DNA from: Prevotella sp. UBA2754
Lineage (GTDB): Bacteria; Bacteroidota; Bacteroidia; Bacteroidales; Bacteroidaceae
Direction: 5' to 3'
NCBI GenBank assembly: GCA_002353295.1
Contig: DEJG01000022.1
Location: forward strand, 241,442-287,779
Length of the DNA stretch: 46,338 nt
This document shows, piece by piece, positions 1-8,372 of this stretch. Every line of letters starts with the position of its first letter. Position 1 is the first letter of the stretch. The position numbers and the translations under genes were made by a program. A model generated the notes under the pieces. The model had not been told where the DNA came from. It was given only the letters and a program-made list of their open reading frames with translations, and did no database searches.

Positions 1-34
1 TATCGGAGGAGGTTTTTTGTTTATCTGGATGGAT

Positions 35-2056
35 TTACCATTGATTAAAGAGAGTGGGGAATATCTTATCAGCATCCTCAAAGACATACCAGTCTTTGGA
101 CTGATTAGCATCCTGTGCCCATTTCAGGAAATCCCCATATGCCTTTGTGATGGAAGTGTGCTCCATAGGATACTTGAAATCCTGCGGAACGATGATGGCA
201 TAAGGAGGCTCTCCCTGTTCGGGGACTCGGATTGTTTTCTGAGTCGACTTGTTCTCAATGTAGATATTCTTGAGATATTCGGGTATGGTAACACCTTCTG
301 CCACAGTTACATAGCGTGATTGAACCTCACGACGGGTACCGCCGATTTCTGTGTTGACAAAGCGGTTATCATTTCCGTCACGTGTCGTGGCATGGAAAAT
401 CTCATGTACCTCCTGATCGTTCAATTCCCAGCCAGTTGCTCCATGGATGTAAACGTCATCATTGGCACCAGTTGCTACAAGTGTTAATGATAGCGTGGTC
501 TTGTCAACACGTATACAACGTAATACTACGTCGTTGAGGTCGTAGTCAGCTACTGCTGGACGATCCTCGAAACACATGGTATATGCTTCTGCCTCTACCT
601 CTGGCTCCTCGTCTTCGAGCTCCTCAACACCACCGCCAACTTCTAGGACAAGGTCGCTGAAACTACAGTCCGCACCTTCCTCAAAGGACATGTAAATCTT
701 ATTGTTCGCCTTGAACATGGCAATGCGCGGGTCTGTGAACTGCATACCTTCCTTGGTACCACCACCAATCTCCTTGTCCATTGCTGTCAGGAAATGCCCC
801 TTGATGTGGTTGACTTCATAATTCAACCTACCGTCACCATAGACACATCCATGATTGTTGACATTGTAATTGTAATTGTTGAGCGCATGTTTCATGCATA
901 GGAATCCAATCTTATATCCTCTTGGGATAATAGCACTTGCCTCGTTCACTCCCTCTACGGGTGTTCCTTTGTAGAAAGGCAACAGGAACTCCTGTCTGCG
1001 GTAAATGGTACCCGCAGTGCTCTCAGGGGTAGTCTGTACACGTTCTACCTGGATAGCTTTGAATTTGGGCAGGCTCTTGATGAAATCCACCTCGCTCATA
1101 CCAGAAGGAATCTCCGACTCTTTGTAATAATAGTAGAAGATGTTGTCATACTTAAACTCTGTGTTGTAACCCCGGATAGGAATCAGTGTCACAGGATTCG
1201 TTCCGTCAGCATAAACGTAGTTGCTGTTTAGGATTACGTTTTTGCTCTCACGGATAGTTCTGGCATTGTTTTTCTTGCCACTGGTAGAATAGGCATCGTT
1301 GGCATATTTATAAAAGATACTATTGAGAATAGTCTCAACATTTTCTTCCTCACCTGGTGCGAATCCATCAATGTTCCTGAAAATATGCCCTTTGTTCTTC
1401 TCAGAGTCTAACTGCCAACCACCATCAAATGTCTGACCGTCAGCAACTTCCCATATCTGGTCGTTCCAATTGGAATTAGCCCATTCTGTGTAGGTGTTGC
1501 CGCCAATCGTGCAGGTAGCACCTTGCTGGGTACGTAAGGCATTGAATGTCCAACGTGGTGCTCTCAGTTTCAGACTTGTAAAGGATGGTGCCTCACTGCT
1601 TGCGGCACGCATAGACCTGCTGCCGCTTGCCTGCTGGAAGCTCACCGCCTGCTCACCGATGTTAAACACCTGGATGTAATAGTGTCCTTTGTTGTCTACA
1701 CAGGCAGCGACCAGTTTCTCATATGCATTGGGAGCATCGTAACTAAGAGAAACAGTCTGCCCTTGTTTTACATTAGCCTCTGCAAGTACTCTTGCATTGT
1801 CGTTCAAGAATGGAGATTCGGTTAGAATCTGAACCTTGACAATATCATTGAGAGCAGCATCAGCTATAACAGAAATGGTTCCTGTGGTAATGGAATTCCA
1901 ATCCTGCACGGGATCTATATCACCAAAAATCCTATTTGCATTTGCAACGATTTTAGCTTCATTTTTCTGCTTGTTGTAGGTTTCGGCATCGAAGTCCTTT
2001 ACGCAGCCAGACAATACCAACAAGCACCCACCAATAATAAATACAAATCTTTTCAT
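35..2056 (-). CDS. LruC-domain (DUF4842-type) surface lipoprotein
   Basis: Predicted lipoprotein of 673 residues. The N-terminus has a basic start, a hydrophobic core and a lipobox ending LSGC, which puts the lipidated cysteine at residue 18. Near residues 490-510 there is an acidic linker rich in Glu and Asp, followed by FEDRPAVADYDLNDVV. That motif matches the F-E-D...DYDxNDVV signature of the LruC domain. The C-terminus (KDWYVFEDADKIFPTLFNQW) is typical of DUF4842/LruC proteins of Bacteroidales, often found as surface lipoproteins of unknown function. It is transcribed away from the acyltransferase-SGNH gene from a promoter at 2082-2112. Family assignment is firm. Its molecular role is unknown, and a link to the neighbouring polysaccharide locus is only positional. 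Confidence 0.85.
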   Translation of the reverse strand: MKRFVFIIGGCLLVLSGCVKDFDAETYNKQKNEAKIVANANRIFGDIDPVQDWNSITTGTISVIADAALNDIVKVQILTESPFLNDNARVLAEANVKQGQTVSLSYDAPNAYEKLVAACVDNKGHYYIQVFNIGEQAVSFQQASGSRSMRAASSEAPSFTSLKLRAPRWTFNALRTQQGATCTIGGNTYTEWANSNWNDQIWEVADGQTFDGGWQLDSEKNKGHIFRNIDGFAPGEEENVETILNSIFYKYANDAYSTSGKKNNARTIRESKNVILNSNYVYADGTNPVTLIPIRGYNTEFKYDNIFYYYYKESEIPSGMSEVDFIKSLPKFKAIQVERVQTTPESTAGTIYRRQEFLLPFYKGTPVEGVNEASAIIPRGYKIGFLCMKHALNNYNYNVNNHGCVYGDGRLNYEVNHIKGHFLTAMDKEIGGGTKEGMQFTDPRIAMFKANNKIYMSFEEGADCSFSDLVLEVGGGVEELEDEEPEVEAEAYTMCFEDRPAVADYDLNDVVLRCIRVDKTTLSLTLVATGANDDVYIHGATGWELNDQEVHEIFHATTRDGNDNRFVNTEIGGTRREVQSRYVTVAEGVTIPEYLKNIYIENKSTQKTIRVPEQGEPPYAIIVPQDFKYPMEHTSITKAYGDFLKWAQDANQSKDWYVFEDADKIFPTLFNQW

Positions 2057-2081
2057 AAACTTTTAGCTTTTGGATATTCCG

Positions 2082-2112
2082 CAAAGGTAAAAATAATATT
2101 TGTAAAAACAAT
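2082..2112 (-). promoter_or_regulatory. Promoter of the LruC lipoprotein gene
   Basis: On the minus strand the -7 box is TACCTTTG (plus-strand CAAAGGTA at 2082-2089). A -33-like ATTG sits at 2109-2112, 19 bases upstream. This fits the Bacteroidetes consensus (TTTG, then TAnnTTTG). The start codon is about 25 bases downstream of the box. Confidence 0.7.
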
Positions 2113-2148
2113 GGTTTTTAACATAATAATCATTTTTTCTTAAATATT

Positions 2149-2180
2149 TTTGCTATTATTTGCTAATTTTTGTATCTTTG
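2149..2180 (+). promoter_or_regulatory. Promoter of the acyltransferase-SGNH gene
   Basis: TTTG at 2149-2152 and TATCTTTG at 2173-2180 are separated by 20 bases, a full match to the Bacteroidetes housekeeping promoter. The expected transcript start is near 2187, just before the ATG at 2191. Either that ATG is used with almost no leader, or translation starts at the ATG at 2254. Confidence 0.7.
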
Positions 2181-2190
2181 TGTTCGATTT

Positions 2191-4064
2191 ATGTTTACAG
2201 ATGGGATGTTAGGCTTTATACATAGTAATGAGACGAAGATAGAATTCAGCCGAATGGGGCACGACCATTCGCTGGACTTCGTGAAGGGTCTGTGCATCCT
2301 ATTTGTGTTGCTCAATCATGCCACGAGTGTCAATTTCAAGCACGATACGCTGTTCTACATTTGGGGCTATCCAGCTGTGCCTTTGTTCCTGTTGATACAG
2401 GTGTTCCACTATTATAAAAAAGGTAACGAGGGTAGGTCATTCCACCTGTGGAGAATATGGAAGCGTGCCGTCATGCCATTCCTGATAGTCGAGGCATTCA
2501 TTTTTGCTTGTAGTCTGATACAGAACCCCATGTTTTCGTGGAGAAAGGCATTCGTCATGTCTTCCTATTGGGGAGGGCAGGGACCTGGCTGCTATTATCC
2601 CAGGATATACATCCAGTTTGCGTTGTTGCTCCCCTTGTTGCGTCCGCTGTACCGAAAGGTGAACATCGTGACGTCGGGCATCCTGTTCTTGTCGCTGTCT
2701 GTACTGAGTGAGTATCTGTGCAGTATTTATGCGATGCGGGAGTGGGTGTACCGATTACTTTCCTGCGCTATCTTTTCCTATTTTATTTGGGATACCTGTT
2801 GGTTGAAAAGGGTATCGTCCTGAATCTGCTGACGCTCTCACTTTCAGCCGTAAGTCTGGTGGCCCTCTATTATTTTGCTGTCGAAGACCTAGATGCGTCA
2901 CCCAGGTTTTTCTATACGGAAGGTTGGAACTCATTCCATTGGATATGCTATTTCTATATAGCCTATCCGATGCTTTTTGTGCTCTGCAAGATTTTCTATC
3001 GCTTGCCTGCTGGCGGTTGGATGGAGAATATGGTGTGCAGTCTGGGACGTCATTCTTATGGCATCTATATTTTCCAGTTATTCTATTTCACGCTGATAGC
3101 TCCATATTTGTTAAATATTATGGCAAGTGTGAACAGTGTCGTGTTCCATGAGTTCATGTATGTTGTCATTTCCATCCTGGCATGTACTTATCCCGTCGTT
3201 CGTTTCATTCGCAACCTGAGCGATAGGGCTGTCTTGCTGAAGATATTCCTGTTGGCATCCCTGCTTGTAGGCGGAGTGCTGTTTGTCATTTGGCAATGGC
3301 GCCCATTTTATAAGGCCGTCGAACCGTTTGCGCCTTATGCCGTTGCTCAGCACGATGATGATACACTACGGGTAGTCATGATTGGCGACAGTTGGGTGTA
3401 TTTCCATCAGACACTGCGTCGCGACTCAGTGCTGGAGGTGAAAATCAAAAAGGCGATAGGACATAAACGGATAAAACTGTTAGCCAAAGGAAAGGGTGGG
3501 GTTGCCAGTGGTGAAATCTATAACTATATGAGTGCCGAACGGACAATGGCTAAGGAATACGATTTAAATAACTGTTCGCAGCCTATCATTGAACAAGGAG
3601 CAGACTATTGCATCATTTCAGCAGGTATCAATGACGCGCGTCAAAGGAGGGGTAAACAGTATTATGTAACCAATTACTACCAGATCATTCGTTTCCTGCT
3701 ATCCAAGGGTATCCGTCCTGTGGTGATGGAGATTCCGGAAGTGGAGGTAGATGAAGCCTATGAGGGGAACACTCTATATTATCAGTTACGTTCAAGGATT
3801 GTCATGCGGATGATGGAAACGAATCTGTATGGTACTCATGACTATCGGCAGGCTTTGAAAGACTCCCTGACGGTCCATCACCTGATGGACAGCATTGTCT
3901 ATATCCCTGCTACCTCGTGGAATCCTAACGGGTGGCTTGATAAAAGGGATATCTATACTGATGACCATTTCCATCTCAACCTGAAAGGTTATGAGTTATT
4001 AGACTCCACCTTTGCCACAGAGATTGTTAAGGATTACCAGAGCAGGAAGTCTGCAATTAAATAA
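2191..4064 (+). pseudogene. Acyltransferase 3-SGNH fusion (OafA-like), frameshifted
   Basis: One gene split into two overlapping frames. The first half (to the stop near 2823) carries the AT3 start: SLDFVKGLCILFVLLNHATS, with the conserved His. The second half (about 2718-4064, the -1 frame) continues the membrane segments and then gives a periplasmic SGNH domain with IGDSW, SAGIND and DDHFH (the D-x-x-H pair). Continuity is restored by moving from frame 1 to frame 3 somewhere around 2735-2757, consistent with loss of one base, perhaps in one of the GGG runs there. Intact, the product would be about 600 residues and would resemble OafA-type O-acetyltransferases, which acylate surface glycans from the inner membrane. 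The start could be 2191 or 2254. The 3' end overlaps the convergent GT4 gene by 8 bases. Whether the shift is real or a sequencing error cannot be told here. Confidence 0.8.
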
Positions 4065-5256
4065 CTTGTCTTTCTATGCTTTCCAGTGCGTTGAAGAAAT
4101 CTTGCGCGTAGCGTTCCTTATTGAAATACTTGGCGTGCTCGAGGGCTGCCTGGCTCATGGCTTTCCGCTTTTCGGGATGATGATAGAGGTCGCGGATGGT
4201 ATCGGCAAGATTCGTTACAAAATGTTGGTCCGTATCGAGAAGTATGGCTGTCTCTGGAGTGACCTCCTCGGGAATCCCTCCCCTGCGGGTTGATATAACA
4301 GGGACACCCATGGCCTGCGCTTCCAAGACGGTGGTTGGGAAGGGGTCATCCCATATAGATGGAATGACGGCAACATTTGCCATTTTCAGATATTCGGGTA
4401 TCTGAGTGTATTCAACATAGCCTGTGAAAATGATTCGATTCCCTAACGAGGACGCTTTTGATTTTAGCTGTATGATAAATTCGTTATCATTATTGGCGTT
4501 CCCAAAAAATGAGCTACCAATCACCAGCAATTTAATAGTTTTACAATCTTTCAGATTATTTATGGCATCAATTAGTTCCATGATGCCTTTTTCTGGAGTT
4601 ACACGACCACTGAAAAGGATTATAAAATCTTCGGATGATAGTGCTAAGGTTTTTCTTGTGATTTGAGGAGTAATGTTTACATTAAATCTTTGCAAATCTA
4701 TTCCACTATATACTGTAACACATTTATTGTCGTAGTCATTTATAGTTTTTACTCTATTTGTGATATAGTTTGATGTGGAAATAATAAGTGATGCCCCATC
4801 ATATATAAATTGGTGTTTTCTTGTTTGATAATTTAATTTATCATTATATAGACTATAAACTAATTTTGCATTTGTCTTTCCGATAAGGACTTCGGCATAG
4901 CCAGGTCGGTTTTGCAGTAAAATAATATCATATTCGCACTTAACGATATGTTTTAGTGCCTGATGCAGATAATATTCGATAGAATAATGATGATGAATAT
5001 CTTTATGGTAGAATCCAAAGATATGTTTTTTAATTTTTGCCCATATGCTTGTTACATCAATATAGTGATAATGATTGACATCTGATGATAAGGCAGGATG
5101 ACCATTCACCTTCGGGTGGTAAATACTATATATTGTAATTTGGTGGAGTTTGTGTTGATTGTTATATTCCAGGAAAAAGTCCAAGAAATTCTCAACCGCT
5201 CCTCCTTGTACGGCAGGAATAGGAAGTATGCCCGATGTTAGAATTGCAATTTTCAT
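4057..5256 (-). CDS. Glycosyltransferase family 4 (GT-B)
   Basis: A 399-residue cytoplasmic GT4 enzyme expected to add a sugar from a nucleotide donor to the lipid-linked repeat unit. The N-terminus MKIAILTSGILP and the glycine-rich PAVQGGAVE loop are typical. FSGRVTPEKG opens the C-terminal Rossmann domain, and the donor-binding region LEAQAMGVPVISTRRGG with PEE follows. The gene has mixed composition. The 3' third (about 4057-4380) is near 47-50% G+C in the 60-base stretches counted, while the middle falls to 17-30%. This suggests recombination inside the gene. A degraded copy of its 3' part lies at 7189-7306. The start at 5256 fits the family, and the upstream AT3 gene ends 14 bases away, so the two are probably co-transcribed. 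Donor and acceptor are unknown. Confidence 0.9.
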   Translation of the reverse strand: MKIAILTSGILPIPAVQGGAVENFLDFFLEYNNQHKLHQITIYSIYHPKVNGHPALSSDVNHYHYIDVTSIWAKIKKHIFGFYHKDIHHHYSIEYYLHQALKHIVKCEYDIILLQNRPGYAEVLIGKTNAKLVYSLYNDKLNYQTRKHQFIYDGASLIISTSNYITNRVKTINDYDNKCVTVYSGIDLQRFNVNITPQITRKTLALSSEDFIILFSGRVTPEKGIMELIDAINNLKDCKTIKLLVIGSSFFGNANNDNEFIIQLKSKASSLGNRIIFTGYVEYTQIPEYLKMANVAVIPSIWDDPFPTTVLEAQAMGVPVISTRRGGIPEEVTPETAILLDTDQHFVTNLADTIRDLYHHPEKRKAMSQAALEHAKYFNKERYAQDFFNALESIERQVI

Positions 5257-5270
5257 ATGATTTTTAGATA

Positions 5271-6320
5271 TTAATTATATAAATATTGATACAGTTTCTT
5301 ATATAAAAAGTTTAATAATAGGGGAATAGATATGCCTATTATCATGTATAAAAGCCAAAAATAGTCATTATATTCAGATATAATAGTATGTGATGACATT
5401 TTATCTATAGGTAATTGGTAAATCTCTATTTTTAGAAAATTACCAATTCTGAGTGCTAAAAGGTTTAGAGCAAGGATGGACATGGTATTATTTCCTATAA
5501 AATAGAGAGTCTTTTTAAATGTATAATTGCATTTCTTTTGTATAACTTTGGAAATACTTAGGATAAAAATAATGCCTATTATCGAGAGTGGAAAATATAT
5601 GAAAAGGTTAAGTTTATTAGTGTATCTCATGTCAATGATACCAGGGAAAAAAACACTTCCGAGAAAAAGAAGAGACAACTCTATAAAAATGGCATATATG
5701 TTACAGGGAATTTTTTGCTCATATTTTTTTATTAATAGTCCTGAAAGAAAATAAGTCATACTGAAAGAGATAACAGAGAAATCGCCCAATATGAGAATAT
5801 GAACATTCAACAATTTGAATAGAAACGTAATGAAGAGAGTTATGGCTAATAATTCTATATATCTTATATTGAGTTGGTATTTATTCTTGAGGAAGGTTAT
5901 TCCTGCCACAATAATTGACGAAAATAGTAGTGCTTTTAAAAACCAAAATGGTCGTAATAAAATTTCGAAATCCGTCATAAATAAGATTTTTCCAAGATTC
6001 CAGAAAAACTTATTTGTATGATATGGCTGTTCGTAGATATGCAAATGATAAAATAAATTATGAAGTAATAAAAAAAGAATACTCCATTTCAAATAGGGGA
6101 AGTATAAACCATTCAACCGTTTGATAGAAAATTGTCGTAGCTGCTCGCTTTCTGTGGTGTCTTTGAAAAAGAAACCAGAGCATGCAATGAATAAGGGCAT
6201 ATGAAACAAATATATGAAATTACTCATTAAGGCAGGACATCCAGAATGACCAATCACCATTAAAATAATGCCGATAGCTTTGGCAATGGAGATATAATTG
6301 TTTTTAATAATAGTAGGCAT
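5271..6320 (-). CDS. Acyltransferase 3 family membrane protein
   Basis: About 349 residues with roughly ten hydrophobic segments. The AT3 signature SIAKAIGIILMVIGHSG, with its His, lies near the N-terminus. It is followed by FHMPLFIACSGFFF, another hallmark of the family. AT3 proteins move acyl groups, usually acetyl, onto extracytoplasmic glycans. The ATG at 6320 is chosen. A TTG further upstream at 6338 falls inside the -7 box, so it cannot be the start. The gene diverges from a free-standing SGNH protein that matches the C-terminal domain of the fused gene at 2191-4064. This suggests that the AT3 and SGNH parts work as separate partners here. The segment is AT-rich. Confidence 0.88.
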   Translation of the reverse strand: MPTIIKNNYISIAKAIGIILMVIGHSGCPALMSNFIYLFHMPLFIACSGFFFKDTTESEQLRQFSIKRLNGLYFPYLKWSILFLLLHNLFYHLHIYEQPYHTNKFFWNLGKILFMTDFEILLRPFWFLKALLFSSIIVAGITFLKNKYQLNIRYIELLAITLFITFLFKLLNVHILILGDFSVISFSMTYFLSGLLIKKYEQKIPCNIYAIFIELSLLFLGSVFFPGIIDMRYTNKLNLFIYFPLSIIGIIFILSISKVIQKKCNYTFKKTLYFIGNNTMSILALNLLALRIGNFLKIEIYQLPIDKMSSHTIISEYNDYFWLLYMIIGISIPLLLNFLYKKLYQYLYN

Positions 6321-6335
6321 TTCATTTTTTTTTTG

Positions 6336-6343
6336 CAAAAATA
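6336..6343 (-). promoter_or_regulatory. -7 box for the AT3 gene
   Basis: The minus strand reads TATTTTTG (plus-strand CAAAAATA), matching TAnnTTTG. No good TTTG is visible at the usual distance. Transcription would start only about 9 bases before the ATG at 6320. Confidence 0.45.
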
Positions 6344-6376
6344 ATATTTTTTTTCTAGTTTTTTGTTATTTTTCAT

Positions 6377-6384
6377 TATTTTTG
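6377..6384 (+). promoter_or_regulatory. -7 box for the SGNH gene
   Basis: TATTTTTG matches the Bacteroidetes -7 consensus. The -33 element is not clear. The predicted transcript start falls at about the GTG start codon (6389), so the message may be nearly leaderless. Confidence 0.4.
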
Positions 6385-6388
6385 CGTT

Positions 6389-7186
6389 GTGAATGATAAG
6401 AAAATATTTTTCTTCTTGTGTATACTACTATTTATTTTAGTAGTATTAGCGATATGGTATTATTCCAATATACCATACTATAAACCAGCAGTGGAACAGT
6501 CTGGGTTAAGTGTTAAGTCACAAATAGATGATTCCATAAGGATAGCTTATATAGGTGATAGTTGGGCTGACAGACACAGATTTATGCCTCCGGTTATTGA
6601 TTCGATAGTTGAAAGGAAAATAGGAAAGAAAGTAAAAGTTAAAACAGCAGGTGTTAGCGGACTTATTAGCAAGGATATTTACTATAGCATATTTTACAAT
6701 GAAGAGATTAAAAACATAATAGAGTGGGGACCTGAGTATTGTATCATTTCTGCTGGTATTAATGATACGAATAAAAAAATGGGGGCAATTAGTTATGGAG
6801 AGAATATGCGTCTAATTATCAGTATACTATTGAGATATAATATAATCCCTGTCGTTATCGAGATTCCTTATTATGATATTCACTCCTCATTTAATCGAAT
6901 GGATGTAATAACAAAGATAAGAGCAATTCGCTCCATGATATGGACCGGCTCTTTTATAAATTGTATTGATAGTTATATGCTGTCTTATGACGAAATGCTC
7001 ACAAAATATAATTGGCAGAATAAAGTTATTACCATTAGGAGAAATCAATGGAATCCAGATGGTTATAACGATACACGATTAGTTTATATTGATGATAGAA
7101 TGCATCTAAATGTGAATGGTTATTATCTTTTGGATTCATGTATTGCTATGAGTTTAATTTACTATGAAAAAACACGATGTCCTTAA
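6389..7186 (+). CDS. Membrane-anchored SGNH-family protein
   Basis: 265 residues with one N-terminal membrane segment (about residues 5-25) and a periplasmic SGNH domain. IGDSW carries the nucleophile Ser58. SAGINDT is the block III Gly-x-Asn-Asp region. IDDRMHLN supplies Asp236 and His239. The domain is clearly related to the SGNH half of the fused gene at 2191-4064: both have a WNP(N/D)G motif, the D-x-x-H block and HLN...GY.LLDS. SGNH domains of this sort complete acyl transfer to glycans together with AT3 proteins, or remove acyl groups. The partner here is probably the divergent AT3 gene. The start is GTG; no in-frame ATG is available upstream. It ends against a GT4 remnant. The gene is AT-rich compared with both flanks. 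Confidence 0.82.
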   Translation: MNDKKIFFFLCILLFILVVLAIWYYSNIPYYKPAVEQSGLSVKSQIDDSIRIAYIGDSWADRHRFMPPVIDSIVERKIGKKVKVKTAGVSGLISKDIYYSIFYNEEIKNIIEWGPEYCIISAGINDTNKKMGAISYGENMRLIISILLRYNIIPVVIEIPYYDIHSSFNRMDVITKIRAIRSMIWTGSFINCIDSYMLSYDEMLTKYNWQNKVITIRRNQWNPDGYNDTRLVYIDDRMHLNVNGYYLLDSCIAMSLIYYEKTRCP

Positions 7187-7188
7187 CG

Positions 7189-7306
7189 GTTCCTGGAATG
7201 ACTTCTTTGGAAATTCCCTTCTGCGGGTTTGTATAACAGGGACACCCATGACCAGTGCTTCCAAGGCGATGATCGGGAAGGGATTGTCCTATATAGGGGG
7301 AATCCC
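7189..7306 (-). pseudogene. Remnant of a GT4 glycosyltransferase gene
   Basis: Read on the minus strand, this stretch encodes DNPFPIIALEALVMGVPVI and then QTRR. It lines up with the DDPFP...LEAQAMGVPVISTRR donor-site region of the GT4 gene at 4057-5256. Just upstream the frame has TAG where the intact gene has Trp (IPPI-stop against IPSIW). After the Arg pair the match continues only in another frame (KGISKEVIPG against GGIPEEVTPE). It therefore has a nonsense codon and a frameshift, and both gene ends are missing. Its position, tail to tail with an SGNH gene, mirrors that of the intact GT4 next to the AT3-SGNH gene. Confidence 0.85.
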
Positions 7307-7338
7307 TCAGACTATTTGAATGTGAAGTCAGAGGGATT
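7301..7338. terminator. Hairpin between converging genes
   Basis: AATCCCTCAGACT (7301-7313) pairs with AGTCAGAGGGATT (7326-7338), 12 of 13 pairs, with a 12-base loop. It lies between the ends of the SGNH gene and the next AT3 gene. It has no T-tract on either side, so a role as a two-way terminator is only a guess. Confidence 0.4.
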
Positions 7339-7373
7339 TCTATCAGTAGACAATAAACCTTTCTAAGATGGTA

Positions 7374-8372
7374 TCATTCATAAAACACGATATTCCTTAT
7401 GTGTTTATTTTTATGCAGCAGAAGGGAGATCAGATACCCTCCTGCAATGGAAACAACTATTTGGGTGATTGCTGTTGCCAAGAGTTGGGATTGTTGAGGT
7501 AGGTCTCTGAACAATATCATGGGAAGTTGTTTTCCCCATAGGATGAATGGTATTTCTATACAGAAGATGGTAAGGGAATGGATGCCGATATGTTGCAGTC
7601 CCTTGCCGATGATGGTTCCTTGTAACAGTCTGGATAGCCATGTCACCAGGATACTGCCAGTGAGGGCAGCCAACAGGTAAGTGAAGATGGATGTGCCATA
7701 CTCCCTGACAGAGATATTAATATCTTGGCAGAATGGGATTAATAAGAGGTAAGTGACGAGAGAAATAATAACAAGTGTATTGGGAGCCTTACTACTGAAA
7801 ATATCAGGGAAATACTTTCTGACTTGTGTGCCACAATACATGATAATTGCCATCAGTGGTGCCGTGTCAATGCTCCATGGTAGTAGAATAGGGAGGTATT
7901 GCATTAAGATGGCAGCGATGAGATATACGGCGACAAGATGATACTGATACCTAGGGCTGTACAGGATTATCTCGTAAAGCAGGTATGCGACAACCATACA
8001 GGTGAGAAACCACATGGGATAGTTACCTACTATCATGAAATGGACAATATCCGGTTCTGTCCCGAAAGGATACAAGCAGTATCTTGAATAAAAGATTCCA
8101 AATATGGCACGTAGAGAGAAATCATGAAAAATGAGCATAAGGAGTATGCTGAAACACAAATAGGGCTTCAGCAGCTTCAGGGCGTGGCGTATGAAATTCT
8201 CCTTTATTCCTATTTCCTTCTTAGAAGAGGTGAAACCGGAACAGAAGAAAAAAACAGGTACGAAAAAGGCTGAGGTATAGTACATCAGCTCTGGGTATAT
8301 GGTATGGCTGCATACCACTAAAATGATGCCTATGCCCTTGGCAATGTCGATATAATCCAGTCTCAGTCTCAT
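7374..8372 (-). CDS. Acyltransferase 3 family membrane protein
   Basis: 332 residues, polytopic, with the AT3 signature DIAKGIGIILVVCSHTIYPE near the N-terminus and FFVPVFFFCSGF soon after. It is predicted to acylate the polysaccharide, or its lipid-linked precursor, across the inner membrane. Its ATG lies directly against the stop codon of the upstream DUF6625 gene (8373), which points to translational coupling in the minus-strand operon. It is the last intact gene of the main run before the GT4 remnant. The acyl group and target sugar cannot be read from the sequence. Confidence 0.88.
   Translation of the reverse strand: MRLRLDYIDIAKGIGIILVVCSHTIYPELMYYTSAFFVPVFFFCSGFTSSKKEIGIKENFIRHALKLLKPYLCFSILLMLIFHDFSLRAIFGIFYSRYCLYPFGTEPDIVHFMIVGNYPMWFLTCMVVAYLLYEIILYSPRYQYHLVAVYLIAAILMQYLPILLPWSIDTAPLMAIIMYCGTQVRKYFPDIFSSKAPNTLVIISLVTYLLLIPFCQDINISVREYGTSIFTYLLAALTGSILVTWLSRLLQGTIIGKGLQHIGIHSLTIFCIEIPFILWGKQLPMILFRDLPQQSQLLATAITQIVVSIAGGYLISLLLHKNKHIRNIVFYE

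Noticed and set aside
1494..1679. Small plus-strand frame within the lipoprotein gene
   Set aside because: It is an antisense shadow of the LruC gene, like many other short frames inside the larger genes.
2718..2823. Programmed frameshift in the AT3-SGNH gene
   Set aside because: No slippery heptamer and stem or pseudoknot was noticed near 2735-2757. A simple indel is more likely.
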